Assembly: GCA_017544265.1 (NCBI GenBank)
Contig: JAFYEM010000049.1
Span: forward strand, 1-42,510
Origin: Bacteroidales bacterium
GTDB lineage: Bacteria > Bacteroidota > Bacteroidia > Bacteroidales > UBA932
Direction: 5' to 3'
DNA length: 42,510 nucleotides
The position numbers were made by a program, and so were the translations under genes. Positions 33,868 through 42,073 of the stretch are shown here, in pieces. The notes under the pieces are model-generated. The model did no database searches. It was not told where the DNA came from and saw only the letters and a list, made by a program, of their open reading frames with translations. Within the stretch, counting starts at the first letter, position 1; each line of letters begins with the position of its first letter.

Positions 33868-35168
33868 TGGTTGACCGATACCCAGAAATCGACCGGGTTT
33901 TTATGCAGGTGCAGATAGACGGTAAGACTGGCTCCGTCATCTACTCCTGACAATTCAATATTCTGTCCGCTGGCCGTCAGAGCCACATCGGAGGAAAACG
34001 GCAGCGGAACAGCATCCATCGAACCCATGCCATAGTCGCCCTGAGCCCAGTCATGGTTTTTCAGGAACTTGAACTGGAGGCCCGTCGTATAATTGAATTT
34101 GAACTCCCAGGTATCTTCACCTTCTGTCGTATAGTGAGCGGAACTCTCCACATAGCTCCACTCGTCTGAACCGCCGAAGTTGCCCATCAGCGACCAGTAA
34201 TCACCTCCCGGGGTATCTCCTCCGGGGGTGTCTCCCGGAGTGAAACTGTCCGGACTGATTACCTGGACTTCATAATGTCCGCTGCCGTCAGTAGAACTCA
34301 GTATATTGTAGAAGAAAGTGCTTCCGTCGGCAACTGCAACCGGACCGTAGTCCACCGTCTGCGCCCCTGAGCCGTTGGTGAAAATGATGTAGATATTGCC
34401 GAAGAATGACTCATCCAGTTCGAAGACTAAAAACTCGTTGCCGCTGACCGTTTCCGTTCCGCTGGCGCTCTTGTTTCCGGGCCAGTCGCTGCCGGTAAGG
34501 TTCCCTGTTTCGTTCCATGCCCAGAGATGCATTCCAGTACCCCAGCCGTGGGTATCATAGACATACAGCTTCGCGCCGCCGGGAGTGTCACCGCCAGGAG
34601 TATCTCCACCGGGTGTGTCACCGCCAGGGGTGTCTCCACCGGGTGTGTCACCGCCAGGGGTGTCGCCGCCAGGGGTGTCACCGCCAGGGGTGTCACCGCC
34701 AGGGGTGTCGCCGCCGCTTTTGCCTTTCCAGGCCTTTACTTCAATGGAATAGGCACCGCCCTTTTTCGCGTCAGCGATAGTATGGGTGGCGGGATTGCCG
34801 GAGGCATCGACCTCTATGCCTTTTTCCTTCGACACGAACCAGAAGGGGTCCGCGAGGGTTTTTCCGCCAATGAAGTCATTGGGGTCCAGATAAGCGGCAA
34901 GCACATTTCCGCCCTTGGAAGAACGGGCGAGCTTGAACGCAGCAGCATTCTCCTGACCGCCGGTGACTGCCCCGGCAAGATAGATGACGTCTGTGGAAGA
35001 TGTCGATGATGGAAGCGTCACTTCAATCAGGATGTTGTCTTTGTCGCCGGGGAAGATCTTCCCGTCCTCGACTTGTGCTTCTTTATCCTTGTTGCAGGCC
35101 GTTACGGCAGAGATTGCCATAGCCGCAAAGGAAAAAAGTTGAAGAATTCTTTTCATATTGATATGCAT
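33864..35168 (-). CDS. Starch-binding-like lipoprotein with (GGDTP)9 linker
   Basis: 434 residues from ATG 35168, which shares one base with the TAA of the upstream gene; ATG 35156 would start at MKRILQLFSFAAMA. The lipobox is TAC followed by NKDKEAQVED, an acidic start consistent with surface export. Modules: an Ig-like domain at about 45-147 resembling SusE, a linker of nine GGDTP units (152-196), a CBM26-like module 200-305 (MHLWAWNETG, SDWPGN), a second short linker, and a SusF-like starch-binding sandwich 324-434 (QFKFLKNHDWAQGDYGMG). No catalytic motif is present. It probably binds starch at the surface as SusE/SusF do, although no SusD is encoded nearby. Confidence 0.87.
   Translation of the reverse strand: MHINMKRILQLFSFAAMAISAVTACNKDKEAQVEDGKIFPGDKDNILIEVTLPSSTSSTDVIYLAGAVTGGQENAAAFKLARSSKGGNVLAAYLDPNDFIGGKTLADPFWFVSKEKGIEVDASGNPATHTIADAKKGGAYSIEVKAWKGKSGGDTPGGDTPGGDTPGGDTPGGDTPGGDTPGGDTPGGDTPGGDTPGGAKLYVYDTHGWGTGMHLWAWNETGNLTGSDWPGNKSASGTETVSGNEFLVFELDESFFGNIYIIFTNGSGAQTVDYGPVAVADGSTFFYNILSSTDGSGHYEVQVISPDSFTPGDTPGGDTPGGDYWSLMGNFGGSDEWSYVESSAHYTTEGEDTWEFKFNYTTGLQFKFLKNHDWAQGDYGMGSMDAVPLPFSSDVALTASGQNIELSGVDDGASLTVYLHLHKNPVDFWVSVNQ
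34581..34715 (-). repeat. Nine tandem 15-bp units encoding GGDTP
   Basis: Nine consecutive 15-bp units run from 34581 to 34715 in the linker of the starch-binding lipoprotein. Units differ only at third positions (for example GTGTC/GTATC and ACCGCC/TCCACC), so the repeat is old enough to have drifted but remains prone to unit gain or loss. A change of one unit keeps the frame. Confidence 0.9.
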
Positions 35169-37129
35169 TATCTTTTAAATTCAACCACCAGCGCCGTTTT
35201 CGCCGGAACTACGGTCGCATCGGAGAGCGTAACGCTTTCCCCTGTCAGTACGTCCGTCCCTTCGGAAGCCCCGGACAGGAAGCCGGAATAGCGGGTCCAG
35301 TCCAGTTTCCGCTCCGACGTCGCATTGTTTATATAGACAAAAACCGCGTCGCTGTCGTCATAACGATAGTAAGCGTAAGTGTTGTCAGTTATGTTGCGGG
35401 CGCCTTCGTTCCTGCGGGAAAGGTAGTGGATTGTACTGCCGTTCCAGATGACAGGACACTCTTTGCGCCAGTTGAAAAGGCGCGCGGCGTAGTCGTGAAG
35501 TTCAGCCGCCTGAGGATTGCCGGCGCGGCCCTCCTCCGTGAAGAGGTCTTCAGCATCGCCTTCCCATCCCCCTGGGAAGTCTATCCGTTTGCTCCCGTCA
35601 TGCGAGGAGCGGGAGGACTCCATGAACATCATTTCATCGCCGTAATAAAGCTGCGGAATGCCCCTCAGGGTTGCGAGCATGGTGAGCGCGAGCTTCATCT
35701 TACGAGGGTCACCTCCGAAGATGTCACCGGTACGGGGATGGTCGTGGTTGGCGAAGAAAATCATCATATTGGAGAGGTCTTTATAGACAAAATCCTGCGC
35801 CAGAATGCTGTATATGCGGGTCATGCCTTCGCTCCACCACACTTCGTCCTCGCAGAGGGCGGTGATCATGGCGTCTCTCAAGGGGAAGTCCATTATGGAC
35901 GGCAGATTGGAGTTGAAACCGTTCTTGTTCGGATTGTCTTTCTGCCAGTAGGCCAGCTGAGGGACCACGGCGTCCCAGCACTCGCCGACTATATTGAGAT
36001 TCGGATACTCGTCTGTCAGGGCCTTGCACCACTGAGACATGGGGCCGGGCTCATTGTAAGGATAGGTATCCACCCTGAGGCCGTCCAGGTCCGCATATTC
36101 GACCCACCAGACAGCCCATTGCTGGAAATATTTCAGCAGATAGGGATTGTCCAGATTCATATCCGGCATTGACGGGACGAACCAGCCGCTCTCCTGCCTC
36201 ATTCTGTCGTCGGGGGCTGCCGCGGGGTCCATATAGACCGAAAACAGGGCGTTCATCTGGACATGCTCGGGGAAAGTATGGATCCAGTCCCGGAAAGGCA
36301 TATCCTTCATCCACCAGTGCTCCGTGCCGCAGTGGTTCGTGACTATGTCCATGATGACCTTGAGGCCCTTCCCGTGGGCTTTTTCCACGAAGTCGCAGTA
36401 AAGAGCGTTGTCGCCGAAGCGCGGATCCGTATGGTAATAGTCGCTGCAGGCATAGCCATGGTAGGATTCCCGCTTCTGGTTGTCCAGCAGCAGCGGAGTG
36501 CTCCAAATTGCCGTGGCGCCGAGTTCAGCGATATAATCCAGATGGTCTATGATGCCCTGCAGGTCGCCGCCATGCCGCGAAAGGGCGGAACTGCGGTCGC
36601 TTGTTTCCTTCATCTGAGGGACAGTCCACGCCCTGGCGGAACCGTCGCCATAGACCTTGTCGGGGTACTGGTCGTCATTGGCGGGATTGCCGTTGGAGAA
36701 GCGGTCCGGCATCAGCAGATAGATCATGTCCGCAGAGGAGAAACTCTTCCTCGCGGAACTTCCTTCCCTGCGCCGCCTGATCAGATAGGGATACTTGAAA
36801 AGGTCCTTCCCCTCCTTTGAAAACACCAGATAGCGTATACCTTCGGCGGCATTTGCATCGACCTCCATGTCGGCAAAGATGAAATTCGGGTTTTCCGCCG
36901 GAGTAAGCTTCGTCAGTTTCATGCCGCCACCTTCCACCCTGAGCTCCAGTCCGGCTATTTCCGGGCCCTGAATCAGCAGCTGCAGCGGAGTCCTCATCCC
37001 GGCCCACCAGCTGAGGGGCTCGACCCTCTGCACCTGGTCTGCGGCGTCAGGCACGCTTTCGGGCACGAACTTCTGTCCGCAGCCGAAAAGTGCCATAGAC
37101 ACCAGCAACACTATCGTCAGCTTTTTCAT
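35168..37129 (-). CDS. GH13 cyclomaltodextrinase/neopullulanase-type lipoprotein
   Basis: 653 residues from ATG 37129, preceded by an AGGTGA ribosome-binding site; seven upstream in-frame codons lack one. Signal MKKLTIVLLVSMALFGC, then GQKFVPE without an acidic run. An N-terminal Ig-like domain (PLSWWAGMRTPLQLLIQG) of the cyclomaltodextrinase type occupies about 30-120. The GH13 barrel begins MIYLLMPDRFSNGNP; catalytic residues are Asp354 (LDGLRVDTYPY), Glu383 (NIVGECWDA) and Asp463 (FANHDHPRTGD). A C-terminal beta-domain ends KTALVVEFKR. Enzymes of this group cleave cyclodextrins, pullulan or maltooligosaccharides, as Bacteroides SusA does in the periplasm. Probably periplasmic here. Confidence 0.93.
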   Translation of the reverse strand: MKKLTIVLLVSMALFGCGQKFVPESVPDAADQVQRVEPLSWWAGMRTPLQLLIQGPEIAGLELRVEGGGMKLTKLTPAENPNFIFADMEVDANAAEGIRYLVFSKEGKDLFKYPYLIRRRREGSSARKSFSSADMIYLLMPDRFSNGNPANDDQYPDKVYGDGSARAWTVPQMKETSDRSSALSRHGGDLQGIIDHLDYIAELGATAIWSTPLLLDNQKRESYHGYACSDYYHTDPRFGDNALYCDFVEKAHGKGLKVIMDIVTNHCGTEHWWMKDMPFRDWIHTFPEHVQMNALFSVYMDPAAAPDDRMRQESGWFVPSMPDMNLDNPYLLKYFQQWAVWWVEYADLDGLRVDTYPYNEPGPMSQWCKALTDEYPNLNIVGECWDAVVPQLAYWQKDNPNKNGFNSNLPSIMDFPLRDAMITALCEDEVWWSEGMTRIYSILAQDFVYKDLSNMMIFFANHDHPRTGDIFGGDPRKMKLALTMLATLRGIPQLYYGDEMMFMESSRSSHDGSKRIDFPGGWEGDAEDLFTEEGRAGNPQAAELHDYAARLFNWRKECPVIWNGSTIHYLSRRNEGARNITDNTYAYYRYDDSDAVFVYINNATSERKLDWTRYSGFLSGASEGTDVLTGESVTLSDATVVPAKTALVVEFKR

Positions 37130-37147
37130 ATTCACCTGTCTATTTTT

Positions 37148-37155
37148 CAAAGGTA
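37148..37155 (-). promoter_or_regulatory. Possible internal promoter -7 element (TACCTTTG) before the cyclomaltodextrinase gene
   Basis: An exact TAnnTTTG match on the minus strand, 18 bp before the ATG at 37129, in the 54-bp gap after the upstream amylase. The nearest -33 candidate is at an unfavourable 23 bp. It would let the downstream five genes be expressed separately. Confidence 0.4.
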
Positions 37156-37183
37156 TGGGCTTTGGTAACGTGACCTCTGAAAA

Positions 37184-38599
37184 TTATTTGGAAAGTACTA
37201 GATAGTCGCCGGGGGCGAGGGTGATCAGCCTGTCTCCTTCGAGCTTTTCGCCCGTAAACACATTGGTGTACTTGCCGTCAAGCTTTATAGTCATGGTGAC
37301 AGGCTCGGCCTGAAGATTGCGGAAAGGCGCGGCATTGACCTCGCCCTGAGGGCGGTTGTCATTGGCCTCGGCCTGCACGGCAGGAGCCTCCTGAGGCTCT
37401 GCGGAGCCGAAGGAAGCAAGGACTATAACCTTGTTGCCCTTCACCTCGCGATGGAATGCCACCCAGCCTTCGGGAGCTTCCCACCAGACAATTTCGCCTC
37501 CCCTCTCACCGGCCGCGAGAGCCGGATTATTGTGCTTGAGGTCCACAAGGGCCTTCCAGAAAGCAGTCTGCCCATTGGGGCTCCAGTCCGTTATGGAATC
37601 CTTCTCGAAGAAGGCGAGACGGCGGCTCAGGCCTATTTCCTGGCCGGTGTAGATGAGCGGCTGGCCGGCGGGGAGAGTGAAGCAGAGCACGGCGCAGGCG
37701 TTTGCCGCGGCACCTTCCCTCTCGAACTCAGTTCCGGCCCAGGAATTCTCATCGTGGTTGGACGTGAACATAAGGCGGAACTGCTCTTTGAAGCGGGCGG
37801 CGTCACGTGCAACGTAATCTTTCAGGTCCTGGACACTCTTTCCGCCCTGGGCCAGGCCGTTCAGCAGATGATGCAGTTCCCAGGCATAGTTCGCATCGAA
37901 GGTTTCCCTCGGATCGGCGATATTGTCGCGTTCCGCCTCGGCGAGGAGATAGATGTCAGGATAGTCGGCCTTGATTCCGGGAAGGATGCCCTTCCAGAAC
38001 TCTGCCGGGACGTCGCCGGCAGCATCGCAGCGGAATCCGTCCACTCCCTTGCCGAGCCAGAAGCGCATTGCATCGTCCTGGGCGGCCCATACTTCCCTGC
38101 ACTCGTAATTGAGGCTGCGGGTATCCGTCCAGTCATACTCCCAGATGGCGTTCCCGTTTTCATCCCTTTCGTAGAACTCGGCAGGCTTTTCGTACATCCA
38201 AACATTGTCCGGGGCCGTCTGGTTGGCAACCCAGTCGAGAATCACCTTGAAGCCGAGCCTGTGAGCCTCGGCAACCAGATGCTCGAAATCCTCCATTGTC
38301 CCGAATTCGGGATTGACCTTCTTGTAGTCGGCAATCGCATAGTACGAACCGAGAGTGCCTTTACGGCCTTCTACGCCGATTTTATACATCGGCATCAGCC
38401 ACAGCACGTCCACGCCGAGTTCTTTCAGGCGGGGCAGCTGGCCTTCGAAAGCCTTGAATGTTCCTTCGGGAGTGAACTGGCGGATATTCACCTCATAGAC
38501 TACGCTGTCGTATGTCCATTCGGGGTGCAGCGCCTCGGGGGCCTTGCCGCAGGCAGCCAGGGCGAGGGCTGCGGAAATAATTACAAGTAGTTTTCTCAT
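37184..38599 (-). CDS. GH13 alpha-amylase family lipoprotein (compact, single catalytic domain)
   Basis: 471 residues. Signal MRKLLVIISAALALAAC, then GKAPEALHP. The GH13 barrel starts directly (TYDSVVYEVNIRQFTPEGTF) without accessory modules. Catalytic residues: Asp192 (GVDGFRCDAAGD), Glu221 (IYLLAEAERD) and Asp283 (FTSNHDENSWAG). The short B domain and the ENSW context differ from the two large amylases. The C-terminal beta-domain ends GDYLVLSK. It probably acts on short maltodextrins in the periplasm, inferred from the absence of binding modules and of an acidic export signal. It is the first gene of the starch operon, separated from the upstream receptor by a strong terminator. I see no clear promoter in the short leader. 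Confidence 0.92.
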   Translation of the reverse strand: MRKLLVIISAALALAACGKAPEALHPEWTYDSVVYEVNIRQFTPEGTFKAFEGQLPRLKELGVDVLWLMPMYKIGVEGRKGTLGSYYAIADYKKVNPEFGTMEDFEHLVAEAHRLGFKVILDWVANQTAPDNVWMYEKPAEFYERDENGNAIWEYDWTDTRSLNYECREVWAAQDDAMRFWLGKGVDGFRCDAAGDVPAEFWKGILPGIKADYPDIYLLAEAERDNIADPRETFDANYAWELHHLLNGLAQGGKSVQDLKDYVARDAARFKEQFRLMFTSNHDENSWAGTEFEREGAAANACAVLCFTLPAGQPLIYTGQEIGLSRRLAFFEKDSITDWSPNGQTAFWKALVDLKHNNPALAAGERGGEIVWWEAPEGWVAFHREVKGNKVIVLASFGSAEPQEAPAVQAEANDNRPQGEVNAAPFRNLQAEPVTMTIKLDGKYTNVFTGEKLEGDRLITLAPGDYLVLSK

Positions 38600-38646
38600 T
38601 ATGCAGTTATTTTGGTTATCAGTGTTCTATGAACCACAATATTAAC

Positions 38647-38685
38647 AAAAAAGCGGCGGAATTCCAATGATTCCGCCGCTTTTTT
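38647..38685 (-). terminator. Intrinsic terminator downstream of the TonB-dependent receptor gene
   Basis: A 16-bp perfect stem (38647-38662 with 38670-38685) with a 7-nt loop; the outer six pairs are A-T and give a T-tract in either direction. It lies 13 bp after the receptor stop and separates that gene from the starch operon. Confidence 0.93.
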
Positions 38686-38698
38686 ACTGCCTAAGCTT

Positions 38699-41600
38699 TT
38701 AGAACATGTACTTTATGCCCAGCTGGAGGTACCAGCACTGGCCGTAGGCATGATTGTAGTCGAAGGTACGGCGGGATTTGGATGTATTGAAAAGATCCAC
38801 CACCTTTCCGTTCGAATTATATTTGGTCGTATAGACAGGCTTTTTGCCGTCCATGTGGTCGAGTACGAGAATCTGGCCTACCGTACCGTAGTTGCCGGTC
38901 GTCACATAGTCCGAGAATGTCTTTTCCACGCCCCAGCGGGAGTTTACCAGGTTGAGGGCGTTCCAGAAGTCCGCGCTGAGGCGGATGATGTTCTGCTGGC
39001 GGCCGATCTTGAACTTGAAGTCATAGGCATAGCGGAAGTCCAGACGATGCACCATCGGAGCATGGACCGCATAGGCCTCGGCATACTGTCCCTTGTGGGA
39101 AGAAAGGTACTTGTCCTGCTCCACGAAGCTCCAGAAGAGATCCCTCTGGTCTTCGGAAACGAAGGCAAGTTCGTTCTTGTCCTTGGGAATATAGACAAGG
39201 TCCATGGCGATTCCGTCGCCGTTCACATCGTTCTGATAGCAGTAGCTCAGGCCGCCGGGGACATAACCTTCATAGAAGAGGGAGAAGTGGCTGTTGCCTG
39301 GAGACCAGGTCAGGGAGGCCATCACGCGGTGGGGAATCACATACTGGGAATTGTGGAGCTGCATGTAATTGGGGCCGTTGACGGTGGGGATTCCCTGATA
39401 GGCGGAAGATGCCGCGCTGCCGGGCATGCCGGTCAGTTCCTTCGAAGCAGTGTAGGTGTAGGAAGCGGTCAGGCGCAGATTCTCAAGCGGGGACATGTCC
39501 AGTCCGACAGTCGCGAGATAACCGTAGCCCTTGTCCGTATTGGTGAGCACGAACGCGTCACTGCCATTGAGGACATAATCCTTGACCGTCTTGTTTGCTT
39601 CATTCTTGTGGGAAGGATAGATGTAACGATTGTCACCGCCTTCCATCTTCTCAAACTTGGTCGCGTCCTTGATGTCGTAGTTTGTCAGCAGGGTGCCGTT
39701 GACGGTTTTGTTGAAAGTGAATTCGCCACTGACGGTGAAGGGGAAGGGCACGGGAATATCATAGTCGATTCCGATGGTGCTCTTCCAGACCTGGGGCATC
39801 TTGAACTCACGGTCCACCGCATTGATCTGGTAAGGCAGGACTCCTTCCTTGGGGGCGTCCTTGGGAAATTTATCGGCGGATATTCCGTTCAGCTTGTCCA
39901 CCAAATCAGAGGGTTTTGTAATCATCTTGCCGGCAAACTGCTTCAGGGCCTCGTCACCGGAGGTAATCATGGCCTGCATCTGGATCATACCGGAGTTGGT
40001 GGGCATATTGGTCAGGAACACCAGGGGAAGACGGCCGAGGAAGAGGCCTGTACCGCCACGTACCTTCAGCGAACCGTCGCCGAGTACATCCCAGTTGAAG
40101 CCTATGCGGGGAGACACCTGGACCCTGGTTTTCGGCCACAGGCCGACGTCAATTTTCTTGCCGTCAAAGTCCAGCGCCGCAATCTTGGGATTTGCAATGA
40201 GGTCATTGTTGTCGAAGATGATTGTATCCAGACGGAGACCAGCTGTGAGTTTGAACTTGTCGGAGATGCTCCATTCATCCTGGGCGTAGGCCGCAAGCTG
40301 ATGGAAACGCACTTTTGCGGAAGGATTCAGCTGACCGCCGTAACCATAGGTGATACCAACTGATTCGGGAGCTTTCTGCTGGAGGAAATCATCGAGGCTG
40401 GCGTAACGGTAATATCCGGTTCCGCTTCGCATATAGGAGTTGTCCGCATACTGGAATTCATAACTAAGACCGGCAGTAAGCTTGTGGGCGCCGAAATTCA
40501 TGGTCACATCGTCCTTGACGGTTACGACGTGGTTGTGGACCGCGTTGTTATATGAGAACAACTCATGGCCGAACGACAAGTAGGGAGTCATCTTCGAGCC
40601 GGTACCCGCGCTGCTGTCCATGATGTCCACGAAGGGGAAGATGTCGCAGTTGGCTTCCCTCCAGTCGTGGATATTGCTGTAGGTGGCGAGCAGCTGGTTG
40701 GAGACGTTGTCGCTCAGACGGCTGTTCAGGTCCAGGGAAGCGGAATGAACTTCATTGTGCTGCCAGTAATCGGAACCGTTGAAATACATCGAAGACTCCG
40801 ATGCGCGGTTGATATAGATTCGCGGCTTGGCGTCGGTGGAGTTGCCGCTGACGGGGTTCGCCTGCTTGTTGCCGGTAAAATTGTACCTCAAGGCCAGATG
40901 ATGCTTGTCGGTTATGTTCCAGTCGATTCGGGCGAGGAGCTTGAGATTGTTCTCGTTGGAGGAGAAGTTCTTGTAGGAACCCGGATTGAAGCTGTACTGG
41001 TCGAGATGCTCTATGACCTTGTCCATATCCTTGTCCAGGGTCCTGGAAATCATCTGGTTCTTGTTGGCTACGCCGTCTGTGGAAACTCTCCAGCGGTTGG
41101 TCACCGTGGGAATGATGCTGTACTCGGCATTGACGAAGAAGAAGAGTTTGTTCTTGACGATGGGACCGCCGAAGGTTAGGCCGAAGAGGGTGTTGCGGTC
41201 CACAAGGCGGGCGCCCAGATCCTCGTTGGCAACACGGTTGCCGTGCATATTCTCATTGGCATGATAGGCATACGCGCTGCCGTGGAACTCATTGGTACCG
41301 GATTTGGTGATGGCGTTCACGCCGCCGCCGATGAAGTTCGTCTGCCTTACGTCGAAGGGAGAAACCACAATCTGGATTTCCTCGATAGCGTCTATTGAAA
41401 TAGGATTTCCGCCGCCGGGAAGGTCCTCGTTCAGGCCGAAATTGTTGTTGAAATTCGAGCCGTCAACGGTGAAGTTGGTGCTGCGTCCGTCGCTTCCGCC
41501 GAAACTCATTCCGTTGCCGCCGTAAGGAGAAATACGGGCGATGTCGGCGATGCTGCGGGTGGTATTGGGAATTGACATGATCTCATCCCTGGAGATATTG

Positions 41601-42016
41601 GTCGATGCCCCGGTCTTGGTACCGGTGAACTTCGAATCCTTGTCCGCGGTAACGACCACCGCCTCGATCTGCTCGGCATTATCGGCGAGTTTGACGTCGA
41701 AGTTGACAGGGTCTCCCAGACTGAGAGTAACGTCGTTATATGTGACCGGCTGGTACCCGAGGCACAGATATTCGATCTTGTAGGGGCCGCCGGCGCGGAG
41801 TCCAGTTATGAAATAATGGCCGTCCGCATTTGTGACCACCCCGTAATAGGTCCCTGAAGGAACGTGGGTCGCCACTATGGCCACGCCCGGGACGGGTGCT
41901 CCATATATGTCGGTAACCTTGCCGTCAAGCGAAGCCGTGGTCACCTGCGCATAAAGAGAGATTCCTGCAAACAATGTAATGGTTGCGAGGATTAAGCGGT
42001 TGAAAATAGACTTCAT
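38699..42016 (-). CDS. TonB-dependent receptor, Oar-like, with N-terminal carboxypeptidase-regulatory domain
   Basis: 1105 residues. The signal peptide MKSIFNRLILATITLFAG is cut near LYAQ. Residues about 28-112 form a carboxypeptidase-like regulatory sandwich (LDGKVTDIYGAPVPGVAIVA, TNADGHYFITGLRAGGPYKI). The plug follows to about 240 (IEAVVVTADKD, DEIMSIPNTTRSIADIARISP, IEEIQIVVSPFDVRQ). A large barrel ends in WYLQLGIKYMF. It differs from SusC by its plug (VDGSNFNNNFGLNE) and by having no SusD partner, and matches the Oar-type receptors of myxobacteria and Bacteroidota. Substrate unknown; its place before the starch operon suggests, without proof, oligosaccharide uptake. Confidence 0.93.
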   Translation of the reverse strand: MKSIFNRLILATITLFAGISLYAQVTTASLDGKVTDIYGAPVPGVAIVATHVPSGTYYGVVTNADGHYFITGLRAGGPYKIEYLCLGYQPVTYNDVTLSLGDPVNFDVKLADNAEQIEAVVVTADKDSKFTGTKTGASTNISRDEIMSIPNTTRSIADIARISPYGGNGMSFGGSDGRSTNFTVDGSNFNNNFGLNEDLPGGGNPISIDAIEEIQIVVSPFDVRQTNFIGGGVNAITKSGTNEFHGSAYAYHANENMHGNRVANEDLGARLVDRNTLFGLTFGGPIVKNKLFFFVNAEYSIIPTVTNRWRVSTDGVANKNQMISRTLDKDMDKVIEHLDQYSFNPGSYKNFSSNENNLKLLARIDWNITDKHHLALRYNFTGNKQANPVSGNSTDAKPRIYINRASESSMYFNGSDYWQHNEVHSASLDLNSRLSDNVSNQLLATYSNIHDWREANCDIFPFVDIMDSSAGTGSKMTPYLSFGHELFSYNNAVHNHVVTVKDDVTMNFGAHKLTAGLSYEFQYADNSYMRSGTGYYRYASLDDFLQQKAPESVGITYGYGGQLNPSAKVRFHQLAAYAQDEWSISDKFKLTAGLRLDTIIFDNNDLIANPKIAALDFDGKKIDVGLWPKTRVQVSPRIGFNWDVLGDGSLKVRGGTGLFLGRLPLVFLTNMPTNSGMIQMQAMITSGDEALKQFAGKMITKPSDLVDKLNGISADKFPKDAPKEGVLPYQINAVDREFKMPQVWKSTIGIDYDIPVPFPFTVSGEFTFNKTVNGTLLTNYDIKDATKFEKMEGGDNRYIYPSHKNEANKTVKDYVLNGSDAFVLTNTDKGYGYLATVGLDMSPLENLRLTASYTYTASKELTGMPGSAASSAYQGIPTVNGPNYMQLHNSQYVIPHRVMASLTWSPGNSHFSLFYEGYVPGGLSYCYQNDVNGDGIAMDLVYIPKDKNELAFVSEDQRDLFWSFVEQDKYLSSHKGQYAEAYAVHAPMVHRLDFRYAYDFKFKIGRQQNIIRLSADFWNALNLVNSRWGVEKTFSDYVTTGNYGTVGQILVLDHMDGKKPVYTTKYNSNGKVVDLFNTSKSRRTFDYNHAYGQCWYLQLGIKYMF

Positions 42017-42042
42017 TTCTGTTTAGTTGTTTTTGCGAATGC

Positions 42043-42050
42043 GAAGATAC
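42043..42050 (-). promoter_or_regulatory. Possible -7 element (TATCTTCG) for the TonB-dependent receptor
   Basis: A seven-of-eight match to TAnnTTTG (TTCG in place of TTTG) on the minus strand, 26 bp before the ATG at 42016. The expected leader is about 23 nt. The -33 region reads T-rich but has no exact TTTG. Confidence 0.4.
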
Positions 42051-42073
42051 TATCTTTATTTGGATTTGGAAAA

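Noticed and set aside
34581-34715. CRISPR array
   Set aside because: The repeats are 15 bp, contiguous without spacers, in frame and encode a Gly/Asp/Thr/Pro linker.
37451-38590. 379-codon plus-strand frame opposite the compact GH13 gene
   Set aside because: It is a shadow of an intact amylase with all three catalytic residues. It has no signal, motif or ribosome-binding site of its own.
38750-40363. 537-codon plus-strand frame opposite the TonB-dependent receptor
   Set aside because: The sequence is Val/His/Gly-rich without domains, a typical mirror of a high-G+C coding strand. The receptor on the other strand has full family signatures.
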